From NCBI RefSeq assembly GCF_030248535.1, contig NZ_JAHGAJ010000008.1:1-64000 (forward strand): a stretch of DNA of 64,000 nucleotides, read 5' to 3'. Source of the stretch: Vibrio sp. D404a. Its GTDB lineage: Bacteria > Pseudomonadota > Gammaproteobacteria > Enterobacterales > Vibrionaceae. Every line of letters begins with the position of its first letter. Within the stretch, counting starts at the first letter, position 1. Shown here piece after piece: positions 36,141-45,099 of this stretch. The position numbers and the translations under genes are program-made. The notes beneath the pieces are model-generated. The model was not told where the DNA came from and did not search any database. It saw nothing but the letters and a program-made list of their open reading frames with translations.

Positions 36141-36163
36141 TTGCTCTAGGCAGTGTCTGTTTT

Positions 36164-38197
36164 TTAGAAGCTGTAAGCAACAGAAGCTTTGAAGTTACGA
36201 CCTGCCTCGTAGCTGGTGTACTTCTCTGAACCCCAAGAGATACCAAAGCCTGTGTGCTCTGCGTACTTCTTATCAAATAGGTTATCGACAGCAAGGTTAA
36301 CCGATAGGTCCTTAGCAAAATCTGGAACGTAAGCCGCCCAAATATTGTGAGTACCGAAGCCAGCACGTTCAATCTTCACGCCATCTTCATCGGTGTAGTC
36401 ATTACCCGGAACAAAACGTGAATCCCAACCAAACACTAGCTCGTTAGATAGGCTGTAGTTGAAGCCCGCTTTAATGTTATGGATACCTGTTTTGTTCATG
36501 TGACTTGTTGTGCCATCTTTTAGACTAGTTTGGTCACCGTCAGAGAACGAGTGGTTCGCGTAAAGAGCAAAATCATCAATGCTGTACGTAAATACTGTCT
36601 CTACACCCCAAACTTCAACATCGTACTGGTTTGCCAGTGTTGTGTTGTTTTTGGTTGGGTGCATCTGGTTATCAAGGTCGTACTGGTAAGCCGTGAAACC
36701 TAGGATGGCATGATCAGCGGCAAGCAAATCAGATAGGTCGTAATCGAAGCCCGCTTCATAGTTGTTACCTGTCATCGCCTTAGTGTCTGCCTGATTTACA
36801 TCGCTCGCGGCTTTCATGGTTAGCGTTTCAGGAAGGGCTGCACCCTTGAATAGACGACCGTAACCAACACGTAGTCTTAGGTTGTCTGTTGTTTGGTGTT
36901 CACCTTGGAATTTCGGTGAAAGTTGATCGTATTTACCCGAGAACACACCACCCAGTTCGTGCACGTCATAACGAAGACCTGTCACAAAGCGGAAGTCACT
37001 GATTTCAAAAGCGTCTTGAGCGTAGATACCGTAAGCGGTAACCGTGCCACCATCCATGTCGTAGTTCTTGGTCTCACCAGTTTTAGAACCCGATGTGTAA
37101 GTACCTAGACCAGAATCAATCCACTGCTCAGCTTTGTAACCTTCAACACCGTAGGTCAGCTCGTGATCACCGACCCAAGAGATGTTGCGAATATCACCAC
37201 CAATGGTCGTGACGTTGTATTCACGATCTGGAATTGAAAGCTCACCGTCTTTGGTAAATACCCAGCTGCCTGATGAATTGTCCCAGTTGCCGTAGTCTTC
37301 AGTTAGCGCATCACGGTCCATGTACTGACGGTTGTAGTAAAGGTCAGTGGTTAGGTTTACAAGATCGCTGCCATTGTCGTAGTGGTGGTTTAGCGTCACT
37401 GTGTCGCGGCTGATTGCATGATAATTATGCTCATCATCTGCGTATAGTGCGCCGGCTTTTTCGCCTGACAATTGGCGTACGCCACCATCTTCATAGGTGT
37501 TGAACGTCAATTTAAACTCGTTAGCATCGTTCGGGATAAATACGATTTTTGCTAAGCCAGATTTTAGCTCGCCCTGCTTAGACGTTACATCGTCTTCACC
37601 CGGGATATGTAGGTCACCGTCTTCAGAGTAGTTAGCGATACCCATGAACTGTAGTTTGTCGTTTAGCTTTGCATAAACGGCTACGTTTGTAGTGAAACGC
37701 TCGTAAGCTGTCTGGTAGCCCGTTTTCACACGAGCGCCAATGGTTTCGTCACCACGCAGTAAGTCACTTGGATCTTTTGTCTCGTAGCTGAAAGAGCCGT
37801 TAATCGCGCCTGCACCAGAAAGCACAGAGTTACCACCTAGAGTGATCTCAGCAGACTTTAGCATCGCAGGGTCAAAAGTTTGGTCACCAGAGTGGTGGAA
37901 CAGTTGGCCTTCCTGACGTGCACCGTCAATGGTCACAACAGAGAATTTATCTTCCATACCACGGATGAAGACTTTACGAGAGTAACGAGCGTTACCATCG
38001 ACCGTCACACTTGGCATAGTGTTCAGAACATCTTTAATGTCTGACGCTTGTTTCTGTTCCAGAGTATCTGAGTTGATCTCAGTTTGAACGTGTTGGTCTA
38101 GGGCTGAACCTACTACGACCACAGTTTCGTCGGCAGCTTGAGTAGCAAAAGAGGCTAATGCAACAGTAATCGCTGCAGAAAGTGACTTCAGTTTCAT
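36164..38197 (-). CDS. TonB-dependent outer-membrane receptor
   Basis: A 677-residue TonB-dependent receptor with signal peptide (cleavage near TQA|ADE), TonB box-like DETVVVVGSALD, plug domain (SDIKDVLNTMPSVTVDG, FIRGMEDKFSVVTIDGARQE) and a 22-strand barrel ending in SVAYSF. The heme-receptor FRAP/NPNL motifs are absent (GRLFKGAALPETL in their place), so a ferrisiderophore or other iron ligand is more likely. Fur-like boxes lie upstream and in front of the divergent fpr gene, consistent with iron control. The ligand cannot be named. Confidence 0.86.
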   Translation of the reverse strand: MKLKSLSAAITVALASFATQAADETVVVVGSALDQHVQTEINSDTLEQKQASDIKDVLNTMPSVTVDGNARYSRKVFIRGMEDKFSVVTIDGARQEGQLFHHSGDQTFDPAMLKSAEITLGGNSVLSGAGAINGSFSYETKDPSDLLRGDETIGARVKTGYQTAYERFTTNVAVYAKLNDKLQFMGIANYSEDGDLHIPGEDDVTSKQGELKSGLAKIVFIPNDANEFKLTFNTYEDGGVRQLSGEKAGALYADDEHNYHAISRDTVTLNHHYDNGSDLVNLTTDLYYNRQYMDRDALTEDYGNWDNSSGSWVFTKDGELSIPDREYNVTTIGGDIRNISWVGDHELTYGVEGYKAEQWIDSGLGTYTSGSKTGETKNYDMDGGTVTAYGIYAQDAFEISDFRFVTGLRYDVHELGGVFSGKYDQLSPKFQGEHQTTDNLRLRVGYGRLFKGAALPETLTMKAASDVNQADTKAMTGNNYEAGFDYDLSDLLAADHAILGFTAYQYDLDNQMHPTKNNTTLANQYDVEVWGVETVFTYSIDDFALYANHSFSDGDQTSLKDGTTSHMNKTGIHNIKAGFNYSLSNELVFGWDSRFVPGNDYTDEDGVKIERAGFGTHNIWAAYVPDFAKDLSVNLAVDNLFDKKYAEHTGFGISWGSEKYTSYEAGRNFKASVAYSF

Positions 38198-38251
38198 AAT
38201 AGTACTTATATTTTATAAACAACAACAAGAGCGGTGCATAATACACGATGC

Positions 38252-38272
38252 AAATGATAATTCATCTCATTT
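38252..38272. promoter_or_regulatory. Fur-like box upstream of the TonB receptor
   Basis: The stretch contains AATGATAATTCATCTCATT, which carries eight consecutive bases of the Fur consensus (ATGATAAT) and an opposing CTCATT half. It lies about 55 bases upstream of the receptor start. Confidence 0.55.
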
Positions 38273-38313
38273 ACATTCTTTACTTTTCTATGCTTTGTTT
38301 TTATAAAATCACA

Positions 38314-38414
38314 ATGTAATATTCATAAAAGTTCACTGAACTCTTGTTTTTTGAACTGAATATTTCAAAAAATCCTAGTAATAGGTAACCGCCAGTTCAC
38401 TTCTGGCGGTTTTT
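38314..38414 (+). ncRNA. Candidate small RNA opposite the TonB receptor promoter
   Basis: A good terminator (ACCGCCAG and CTGGCGGT arms, then TTTT, 38388-38414) lies on the plus strand with no plus-strand gene before it. A TTTACT/TATAAA promoter-like pair with 17-base spacing sits at 38279-38307. Together they predict a transcript of about 100 nt. The Fur-like box at 38252-38272 lies just upstream, so iron control is conceivable. Only these signals support it; no known sRNA family was recognised. Confidence 0.35.
38388..38414 (+). terminator. Orphan plus-strand terminator
   Basis: ACCGCCAG and CTGGCGGT arms with a seven-base loop followed by TTTT. No annotated gene ends here, which is the basis for the small RNA candidate. 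Confidence 0.7.
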
Positions 38415-38773
38415 AAATCAAAACATATCTCCCACCGACCATCTTCATTGAATATCTTTCAAAGACTTATTCACTATAAGCATCACAGATACAGCTCGTA
38501 AAGAGACTCAAAAAGCGCGCGCTATTGAGTTTTCACGCAGATCCATTCTCCAGATACTTAGCCAACCAATTCAGGTTAAAAAGAACTTATTGAGTTATAA
38601 AGACACACTTTAAACCAAGTCAATTTGACATCAAAAGCGTTGTGATTGTTTATCAAGCCTTATTTGATAACGATTCTCATTATTGGCATATAACCTGCTA
38701 CCCTCAGTATGAGAATCTTTGATTATGCTTATTAAGACCCTCAATAAAGAGGACCTTATAGGAGAGCAGAACT
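38415..38773. promoter_or_regulatory. fpr upstream region
   Basis: Gene-free. The Fur box at 38666-38684 is the main feature. A second partial match, ATGAGAATCTTTGATTATG, follows at 38709-38727. No ORF with a ribosome binding site was seen. Confidence 0.45.
38666..38684 (+). promoter_or_regulatory. Fur box upstream of fpr
   Basis: GATAACGATTCTCATTATT is a close match to the 19-base Fur consensus and sits about 108 bases before the fpr start. Confidence 0.65.
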
Positions 38774-39556
38774 ATGACAGAACTTCCACATGGCTTAGTC
38801 GCAGGGAAAGTCGTGAACCGAGTTGATTGGAACCATCAACTTTTTTCCTTAGAGATTAAAGCCGCTATATCGCCCTATTTAGCAGGCCAGTTTACCAAGT
38901 TGGGTCTCGAAAATGCGCAAGGAGAGCTAGTTAGACGGGCGTACTCGATGGTGAATGCTCCGTCCCATGAAAAAGGCTATCAACACCTAGAGTTTCTGAT
39001 TGTGAAAGACAGCGATGGACAACTGTCACCAATGCTTCACCAGTTAAACAGTGGAGACGAGGTTTTTGTAGGACGAGATCCAAGTGGATTCATGACGATC
39101 GAAGAGATCCCTGCATACGCTCAAGATCTGTGGATGCTCGCCACCGGCACTGCAGTCGGCCCGTTCATCTCACTGTTAGAACAGCTTCAAGATCACAACC
39201 AGATACGATCATTTGACCGCCTTATTCTGGTTCATGCGGTTAGAACCGAGCAGGATCTGACCTATCAAACGCGAATCGAACAGTTCATCCAACACTTCCA
39301 AGGAAAACTTCACTATGTGCCAATTATTTCAAGAGAATCCGTTGCCGGAACTTTGCGCGGACGAATCCCAAGTTTGTTACTTGGAGGCGACCTTGAGCAA
39401 GCCACGTCTATCGCTATCAATAAAGACCGTAGCTTCTTCTACCTGTGCGGTAATCCAGAAATGGTTCGCGATACTAGCTCAGCACTAAACCAACTTGGAT
39501 TAGAGAAACACTTGCGCCGCAAACCGGGGCAATTTAGCAGCGAAAATTACTGGTAA
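38774..39556 (+). CDS. fpr: Ferredoxin--NADP reductase
   Basis: A 260-residue FAD enzyme of the bacterial Fpr class. FAD-binding RAYSMVNAP, NADP-binding GTAVGPF, and the C-terminal aromatic ending SSENYW are visible. It moves electrons between NADPH and ferredoxin or flavodoxin, and can supply electrons for iron-siderophore reduction. A Fur box upstream, a divergent TonB receptor and a DUF1971 gene 42 bases downstream suggest an iron-related role. Confidence 0.9.
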   Translation: MTELPHGLVAGKVVNRVDWNHQLFSLEIKAAISPYLAGQFTKLGLENAQGELVRRAYSMVNAPSHEKGYQHLEFLIVKDSDGQLSPMLHQLNSGDEVFVGRDPSGFMTIEEIPAYAQDLWMLATGTAVGPFISLLEQLQDHNQIRSFDRLILVHAVRTEQDLTYQTRIEQFIQHFQGKLHYVPIISRESVAGTLRGRIPSLLLGGDLEQATSIAINKDRSFFYLCGNPEMVRDTSSALNQLGLEKHLRRKPGQFSSENYW

Positions 39557-39598
39557 CACAGATATTTACTTATTGATTGAAAACTAAAGGATCACACT

Positions 39599-39931
39599 AT
39601 GGCTCATTTACGTATTCCTAAACATTGGACAATTCAACGCTCAACGCCGTTTTTTACTAAGGACAATATCCCAGCGGCTCTGCTTAACCACCACAATACT
39701 GCTGAAGGTGTGTTTGGGCAGATCTGTGTGATGGAAGGGACGGTCACTTTTTATGGTTTCGCGGATGCCGATGCAACTGAACCGGAACAAGTCGTGGTTA
39801 TTGAAGCGGGTCAGTTTGCTACGAGTCCTCCTCAATATTGGCACCGTGTTGAGCTCAGTGACGATGCTCAATTCAATATTAATTTTTGGTCAGAGAAAGA
39901 GACGAAGAAGATGTTCAACACCCGTAAGTAG
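39599..39931 (+). CDS. DUF1971/tellurite-resistance-like cupin protein
   Basis: A 110-residue single-domain beta-barrel protein. The DUF1971 pattern is clear: IPAALLNHHNTAEGVFGQIC, VMEGTVTFYGF, and PPQYWHRVEL. The family occurs alone or fused to TehB-type methyltransferases; its biochemical role is not known. It lies close behind fpr and is probably in the same transcript. Confidence 0.78.
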   Translation: MAHLRIPKHWTIQRSTPFFTKDNIPAALLNHHNTAEGVFGQICVMEGTVTFYGFADADATEPEQVVVIEAGQFATSPPQYWHRVELSDDAQFNINFWSEKETKKMFNTRK

Positions 39932-40097
39932 CGTCATTGAACTCGTAATTTACGGAACGAAGGGCTGACGTGCAAAACAAATAACCATAACAAAAACAAT
40001 GACTAGTCGTGATAGACAACACATCTAAAGTGACGCACACTGCAAGAATTGACCATTTTGATACTTATTATTGATGTTTAAGGTAAGAGGGGAAGCT

Positions 40098-41090
40098 ATG
40101 CTCAACATTGCTTTTTTTAGCTCAAAATCATACGACGAGAAGTCATTTACTCTAGCGAAAGGCGAGCTCAACGCCGAGTTCCATTTTCACGACTTCCGTT
40201 TAACCACCACTACAGCAAAAATGGCACATGAGTGCGAAGTTGTTTGCGCGTTCGTCAACGATGACTTGTCTCGTGACGTGTTAGAGGTGCTGGCGCAAGG
40301 CGGTACCAAACTGATCGCAATGCGCTGCGCTGGCTTTGATAAAGTCGACCTAGACGCAGCCAAAGAACTGGGCCTTCAGGTTGTTCGTGTTCCTGCTTAC
40401 TCACCAGAGTCAGTGGCAGAGCACACGGTCGGAATGATGATGTGTTTGAACCGAAAACTGCACAAAGCCTATCAACGTACACGCGACGCGAACTTTTCAT
40501 TGGAAGGTCTGGTTGGGTTTAACTTCCATGGCAAAACTGTAGGCGTGATCGGCTCTGGTAAGATCGGCCTAGCGACGATGCGTATCCTTAACGGCTTAGG
40601 AATGAATATCCTTTGTTACGACCCATATCCAAACCCACTCGCCGAAGAACTGGGTGCTAAATATGTGGAATTGGACGAGCTGTACCAAAACTCGGATGTG
40701 ATTTCTCTGCACTGCCCTATGAGCAAAGAGAACTACCACCTGCTTGATGCCAAAGCCTTTAGCAAGATGAAAGACGGCGTGATGATCGTCAACACCAGTC
40801 GTGGTGAGCTTCTAGATTCTACGGCTGCGATTGAAGCCCTAAAACAGAGCAAGATTGGCGCATTAGGCCTTGATGTCTACGACAATGAGAAAGAGCTGTT
40901 CTTCCAAGACAAGTCAAACGACGTGATTGTTGATGACGTTTTCCGTCGCTTATCGGCTTGTCACAATGTACTGTTTACAGGCCATCAGGCTTTCTTGACC
41001 AAAGATGCCCTGTCAAACATTGCCAACACTACATTAGGTAGTGTCGCGGCTTACTTCAACAATCAAAAAAGTGGCAACGAGCTTATCTAG
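40098..41090 (+). CDS. ldhA: D-lactate dehydrogenase (fermentative)
   Basis: A 330-residue NAD-dependent D-2-hydroxyacid dehydrogenase. The catalytic residues fit LdhA numbering: R235 (NTSRGE), E264 (DVYDNEKE) and H296 (FTGHQAFLT). The NAD motif GVIGSGKIGLATM is present. It reduces pyruvate to D-lactate under fermentative conditions. The ATG at 40098 has a strong GAGGGGA Shine-Dalgarno; the frame opens nine codons earlier. It is monocistronic with an inverted-repeat region after it. Confidence 0.92.
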   Translation: MLNIAFFSSKSYDEKSFTLAKGELNAEFHFHDFRLTTTTAKMAHECEVVCAFVNDDLSRDVLEVLAQGGTKLIAMRCAGFDKVDLDAAKELGLQVVRVPAYSPESVAEHTVGMMMCLNRKLHKAYQRTRDANFSLEGLVGFNFHGKTVGVIGSGKIGLATMRILNGLGMNILCYDPYPNPLAEELGAKYVELDELYQNSDVISLHCPMSKENYHLLDAKAFSKMKDGVMIVNTSRGELLDSTAAIEALKQSKIGALGLDVYDNEKELFFQDKSNDVIVDDVFRRLSACHNVLFTGHQAFLTKDALSNIANTTLGSVAAYFNNQKSGNELI

Positions 41091-41147
41091 CGATAACTCT
41101 AAAATCGCTAAAACTAAGGCTGCTAAATTAAAGCCGCTAAAATAAAA

Positions 41148-41176
41148 AGCACGAGTCTTAGGTCAAGACTCGTGCT
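41148..41176. terminator. Terminator between ldhA and the patatin gene
   Basis: AGCACGAGTCTT and AAGACTCGTGCT arms. The T-tract is clearest on the minus strand (TTTTTATTTT), ending the patatin transcript. Confidence 0.75.
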
Positions 41177-41204
41177 CTCTATAACGCTTAAGCTGTAGCG
41201 CCAA

Positions 41205-42077
41205 CTAGATACAGAAGTGACAGTTTTCAGTATCTAACCCATGAATACCGTTGCGAATGGCTAGGTGTTCGTTACCCGCATCAATCCCCATTTGATAGCC
41301 TTCACTCAACAATGATTGATCCATGGTCAGCCTTTTCACTCGGAAGTTTTCTGGTGGTGCAATCACTTTCACTTTGGCATCTTTGGGTGGATTACGGATA
41401 AACTCCAATGACTGATTGTAGTTTTCCGCACGTACCGCCATCGATTCTGCGATGTTTGGGTATTTCGATAGCAGCTTCTTGATCATCCATTGATATTTCT
41501 GCGGTTTCATCTGATAGCTCAAAGGGTGCGACAAAATCACAGTGATGTCTCGTGCTCCTCGTCGATAAGCCTCTCGAACAGGAATCGAATCAGCCACACC
41601 GCCATCGGTATAGCACCCCCCCGAAAAGCACGGTGTTTCGCGGTAAGCTATCGGCAATGCAGTCGTCGCTTCAACCACATTCGACAGGTTCGTTGGATTG
41701 ATTTGGTAGTAATCGGCACTGCCAGTTTCAACATTGGTGACCGCAGCATAAAAAGGAATACCACCAAACAGTCGGCTGCAATCTAATGGATAGCGAAGAT
41801 TAGATTCTTCCCAAAGCCATTTCACATCCACAAGATTACCGCCTTTGGCAAAACGAGTAGGATTGAAGAACGTTTTGTCAGTCGCCATGGTCGTGATCAC
41901 GTCGAGGCTGCGACGAGGCGCGTGAGACAAATAGCCTATCAAGTTAGAGACACCAGCAGACACACCAATTGCGAAATCGTACGGTTTGAAATCTTCGGCC
42001 ATAAAGGCATCTAATACGCCTGCCGCGAAAATACCGCGCATCGCGCCGCCTTCAACAATCAGTGCTTTCTTACTCAT
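41205..42077 (-). CDS. Patatin-like phospholipase
   Basis: A 290-residue protein of the patatin/RssA-like family. The oxyanion loop GGAMRG, the nucleophile GVSAGVSN and the dyad Asp in DGGV are all visible. There is no signal peptide. The family hydrolyses lipid acyl esters. The start MSKKALIVEGGAMRG at 42077 was chosen over a frame opening 14 codons upstream because it begins the catalytic core. It resembles YjjU of enterics. Confidence 0.86.
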   Translation of the reverse strand: MSKKALIVEGGAMRGIFAAGVLDAFMAEDFKPYDFAIGVSAGVSNLIGYLSHAPRRSLDVITTMATDKTFFNPTRFAKGGNLVDVKWLWEESNLRYPLDCSRLFGGIPFYAAVTNVETGSADYYQINPTNLSNVVEATTALPIAYRETPCFSGGCYTDGGVADSIPVREAYRRGARDITVILSHPLSYQMKPQKYQWMIKKLLSKYPNIAESMAVRAENYNQSLEFIRNPPKDAKVKVIAPPENFRVKRLTMDQSLLSEGYQMGIDAGNEHLAIRNGIHGLDTENCHFCI

Positions 42078-42248
42078 TTTTCTTACTCTATTTACTGCTC
42101 TAAAACTGATAGAGAGCATAGTAAGACTCGACGAGATGAATTGATAATGGGATAAATTTATAGATTCGATAGGTGAAATCTATCATTGAAGGTACCGCCG
42201 GAATAACCACCAGCGGCAATATCAAATTTAGCTAATTGAATCAGGATA

Positions 42249-43418
42249 TTAACTTAGGATGGAGTGGCCTAATTTTAATGTCGCAGCAATGTTCCTAGCC
42301 GTGCGAGTGAGGTTAGCTTCTGCCTCTTCGAGAACTTGGCTTAGTGGCTGCGGTGAACGCACTGTCCCAAACAGTGATGCCATTGCTGAATAGAGTTCAT
42401 CAACTTCGGTTCCTAATGAGCCTGCAATACCAATGGTTGGTATCCCCTGCTTTTGAGCACGAAACGCAATCCCATATGGGGTTTTACCTTGCAGGGTTTG
42501 GTTATCCATCTGCCCTTCTCCGGTAATCACAAGGGAAGCCCCTTTAAGCGCTTCATCCGCATTGAGCGTATCCAATACCATCTCGATACCCGGCTTCAAT
42601 TGCATTGAAAACAAAAGGCTAAGTCCCATCGGCGTACCACCAGCAGCGCCATAACCTGAACGCTCTAAGGTATCACTTAGGCTCAATGTCGGGTGCTGTT
42701 GCATGGCAATTTGCGCGAAGTGATGGAGCGCGGAATCCAACCTCATAACCTGCTCTGGTGATGCGCCTTTTTGTGGACCAAAAATATGACTCGCACCGCT
42801 CTCACCACACAGTGGGTTTGCCACATCACAAGCAACTGTCAGATCAATATCGTTCAAGCGATCATCGAGATCTGAAAGGTCAATCGCTGCTAACTCAGAC
42901 AGCGCCAACCCACCCAGCGTGATCTGCTTACCTTCATCATCCAGTAGCTTGCCCCCTAACGCTTGAACAATACCTGCGCCACCGTCATTGGTCGCACTAC
43001 CGCCTAGACCAAGAATGATCACCTCTGCACCCTGCTCAATCGCTTCAAGCATCAACTGCCCCGTACCAAATGAGCTCGCAATCATCGGGTTGCGCTGCTC
43101 AGGCGTAATCAAATCCAAACCAGACGCGGCTGCAATTTCAATCAGAGCGGTACGTTTAGGGTTAGTATTCGAAGGCTCTAGCATCGCCCATTCGGCCATG
43201 ACTTTATCACCAAGTGGCCCCATCACTTCGGTTTGATACTTGTTACCAGACAAGCCTTGCAGCAAAACATCAACCGTGCCCTCACCGCCATCAGCCAGAG
43301 GAAGCGTCACGTATTCCGCATCAGGAAATATCTCGCGGAATCCTTTTTCAATACACGCCGCAACCGAAACGGCCGCCAATGATTCTTTAAATGAGTCTGG
43401 TGCGATAACTATTTTCAT
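42249..43418 (-). CDS. glxK: Glycerate kinase (GlxK/GarK family)
   Basis: A 389-residue glycerate 2-kinase of the GarK/GlxK class. MKIVIAPDSFKESLAAV at the start, ADGGEGTVDVLL, GLGGSATNDGGAGIVQALGG and VITGEGQMD are visible. It phosphorylates D-glycerate to 2-phosphoglycerate. It is the last gene of the acid-sugar cluster and is 80 bases after the GntP permease; it is not part of the core ygb set of E. coli. A spaced inverted repeat (GCCCCTAT/ATAGGGGC, 43437-43477) lies between the two. Confidence 0.9.
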   Translation of the reverse strand: MKIVIAPDSFKESLAAVSVAACIEKGFREIFPDAEYVTLPLADGGEGTVDVLLQGLSGNKYQTEVMGPLGDKVMAEWAMLEPSNTNPKRTALIEIAAASGLDLITPEQRNPMIASSFGTGQLMLEAIEQGAEVIILGLGGSATNDGGAGIVQALGGKLLDDEGKQITLGGLALSELAAIDLSDLDDRLNDIDLTVACDVANPLCGESGASHIFGPQKGASPEQVMRLDSALHHFAQIAMQQHPTLSLSDTLERSGYGAAGGTPMGLSLLFSMQLKPGIEMVLDTLNADEALKGASLVITGEGQMDNQTLQGKTPYGIAFRAQKQGIPTIGIAGSLGTEVDELYSAMASLFGTVRSPQPLSQVLEEAEANLTRTARNIAATLKLGHSILS

Positions 43419-43436
43419 AATTCGAAGATCCAATAA

Positions 43437-43477
43437 GCCCCTATGAGAGATCAGCTAGCCAATCACGCGATAGGGGC
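43437..43477. repeat. Inverted repeat between gntP-type and glxK genes
   Basis: GCCCCTAT and ATAGGGGC arms separated by 25 bases; no T-run, so probably an RNA stability or partial termination element. Confidence 0.4.
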
Positions 43478-43498
43478 AGTATAAACAGAGATTTAATG

Positions 43499-44953
43499 TT
43501 AGTTAGCGATTGCCGCTTTTACTTGTGACTTCTCTTTCGATTTTAGCCAAACCATGATTGCGCCTAACACCGCAATTGGAACTAGTGGGTCAATGATAGT
43601 GCCGCCTTTACCAAACACTAGGTTAAGAACCATGATGATAGACGCACCGATTGCCCAAGCGATGGTTGACGATACCGACCAGATCTTAATTTGATCCGTT
43701 AACTCTGTAATACCCAAAGTACGGTTGATGATATGGAAGTAAGAGTCGTTTAAGTGTGAGAAACCAACCGGGCCTACCGCACAAGCAAGCGCTACGAATA
43801 CAGGGTCTAAGCCTAACGTTTCAACCAATGGCAGTGTCATCGTTGCCGCTACCATCATTGATGCCGTTGCTGAACCTTGGATTAGACGAAGCATAGAGGC
43901 AATCGCTAGTGGTACTAATAGTGGCGGAATACCGCTGCTTGCAATAGCGTCTGCTACCTGTGGACCTGCGCCTGACGCTTTCAATACCGCGCCCATCGCA
44001 CCACCACAACCTGTAACAACAAGGATAAGACCGGTAGTAGACAGAGCGTCATCCATTGAGCCAACCATGTCTTTGCGCTCAATCTTCATAGTTAGGCCGT
44101 AGAGTGCCATTAGCACACCGATACCGACGGCCACCACTGGATTACCTAGCAGAGATAACACTGTGTGTACTGCAGTATCACCTGTACCTACCAGAGTATT
44201 AATAAGAATTAGCGCAATCGGGATAAGAATAGGGCCGAATGATAAGAAGTTACTTGGTAGTTCTTTGTCATCTGTTGCCTGTACTTTCTCTAGGTTTGCC
44301 CAATCTGCTTGGTTCGTAATCCAAGACTCACCATTTGGTACTCGGTAGTACTCGTTACCTACGCGGCGGATGTAGATCATCGACAATAGCATCATAGGGA
44401 TAGAAACCATTAGGCCCCACAACATGTATTGACCAAGGTCGACACCTAAAATGCCAGCAACTGCAACTGGACCCGGAGTAGGCGGTACAAGCGCATGTGT
44501 AATAAGTAGACCAAGAGCTAGCGTCACACCCAGACCAACCGCAGATTTACCTGTGTCTCGTGAAATAGCGCGAACAAGAGAATGTAAAATGACATACGCA
44601 GAGTCACAGAATACTGGGATAGCAACAAGCACACCCGTAAAGCCTAGAGCAAGATCCTCACGACCTTTACCACAGAGCTTCACAAAGGTTTTTGCCATAC
44701 GAACAGCCGCACCAGAACGCTCAAAACACGCGCCCATGATCACACCAAATGCAATGATCAGACCGATACCGCCAAGCACACCACCAAATCCAGCTTTGAT
44801 TGCATCAATCAATTCGGTCGGCGCCATTCCAGCAAAAAGACCCATGATAATGCTTGAAATAACCATTGCGAGTGCGACTGGTATACGCGTTTTAATGATC
44901 ATTCCCATCATGGCGATAATGCCAATCACAATGCCTATTAATGCTCCATCCAT
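43499..44953 (-). CDS. GntP family acid-sugar permease (YgbN-like)
   Basis: A 484-residue polytopic transporter of the gluconate:H+ symporter family, with VFCDSAYVILHSLVRAI, LVPPTPGPVAVAGILG and SGIPPLLVPLAIASMLRLIQ typical of GntP. Context with otnI, otnC, otnK and ltnD predicts threonate or erythronate uptake. A hairpin at 44992-45017 separates it from otnI. Confidence 0.9.
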   Translation of the reverse strand: MDGALIGIVIGIIAMMGMIIKTRIPVALAMVISSIIMGLFAGMAPTELIDAIKAGFGGVLGGIGLIIAFGVIMGACFERSGAAVRMAKTFVKLCGKGREDLALGFTGVLVAIPVFCDSAYVILHSLVRAISRDTGKSAVGLGVTLALGLLITHALVPPTPGPVAVAGILGVDLGQYMLWGLMVSIPMMLLSMIYIRRVGNEYYRVPNGESWITNQADWANLEKVQATDDKELPSNFLSFGPILIPIALILINTLVGTGDTAVHTVLSLLGNPVVAVGIGVLMALYGLTMKIERKDMVGSMDDALSTTGLILVVTGCGGAMGAVLKASGAGPQVADAIASSGIPPLLVPLAIASMLRLIQGSATASMMVAATMTLPLVETLGLDPVFVALACAVGPVGFSHLNDSYFHIINRTLGITELTDQIKIWSVSSTIAWAIGASIIMVLNLVFGKGGTIIDPLVPIAVLGAIMVWLKSKEKSQVKAAIAN

Positions 44954-44991
44954 TTTACTTTCCTTTTGTCTCTTATTTTGTAGGGGAAGAA

Positions 44992-45017
44992 CTGTGGGTG
45001 GTTCAATCTACCCACAG
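44992..45017 (-). repeat. Hairpin between otnI and the GntP permease gene
   Basis: CTGTGGGT and ACCCACAG arms with ten-base loop; no clear T-run, so it may be an intercistronic stabilising hairpin. Confidence 0.45.
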
Positions 45018-45099
45018 CGCTTTCTATGCAAGCGATTTATTCTTTGTTAAATCGTCGAATTATTTATTTTGCTAATCGGTTCTTGGTTGAGTTGCCTGA

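Noticed and set aside
36085-36372. Open frame on the same strand as the TonB receptor gene, overlapping its end
   Set aside because: It is a shifted-frame shadow of the receptor gene and includes its terminator.
36164-38197. Possible heme-receptor (HutA/HmuR) identity for the TonB receptor
   Set aside because: The FRAP/NPNL heme signature is missing, so only the general receptor call was kept.
44451-45050. 199-codon plus-strand frame opposite the GntP gene
   Set aside because: It is the antisense shadow of a well-supported permease gene and has no domain or ribosome binding site.
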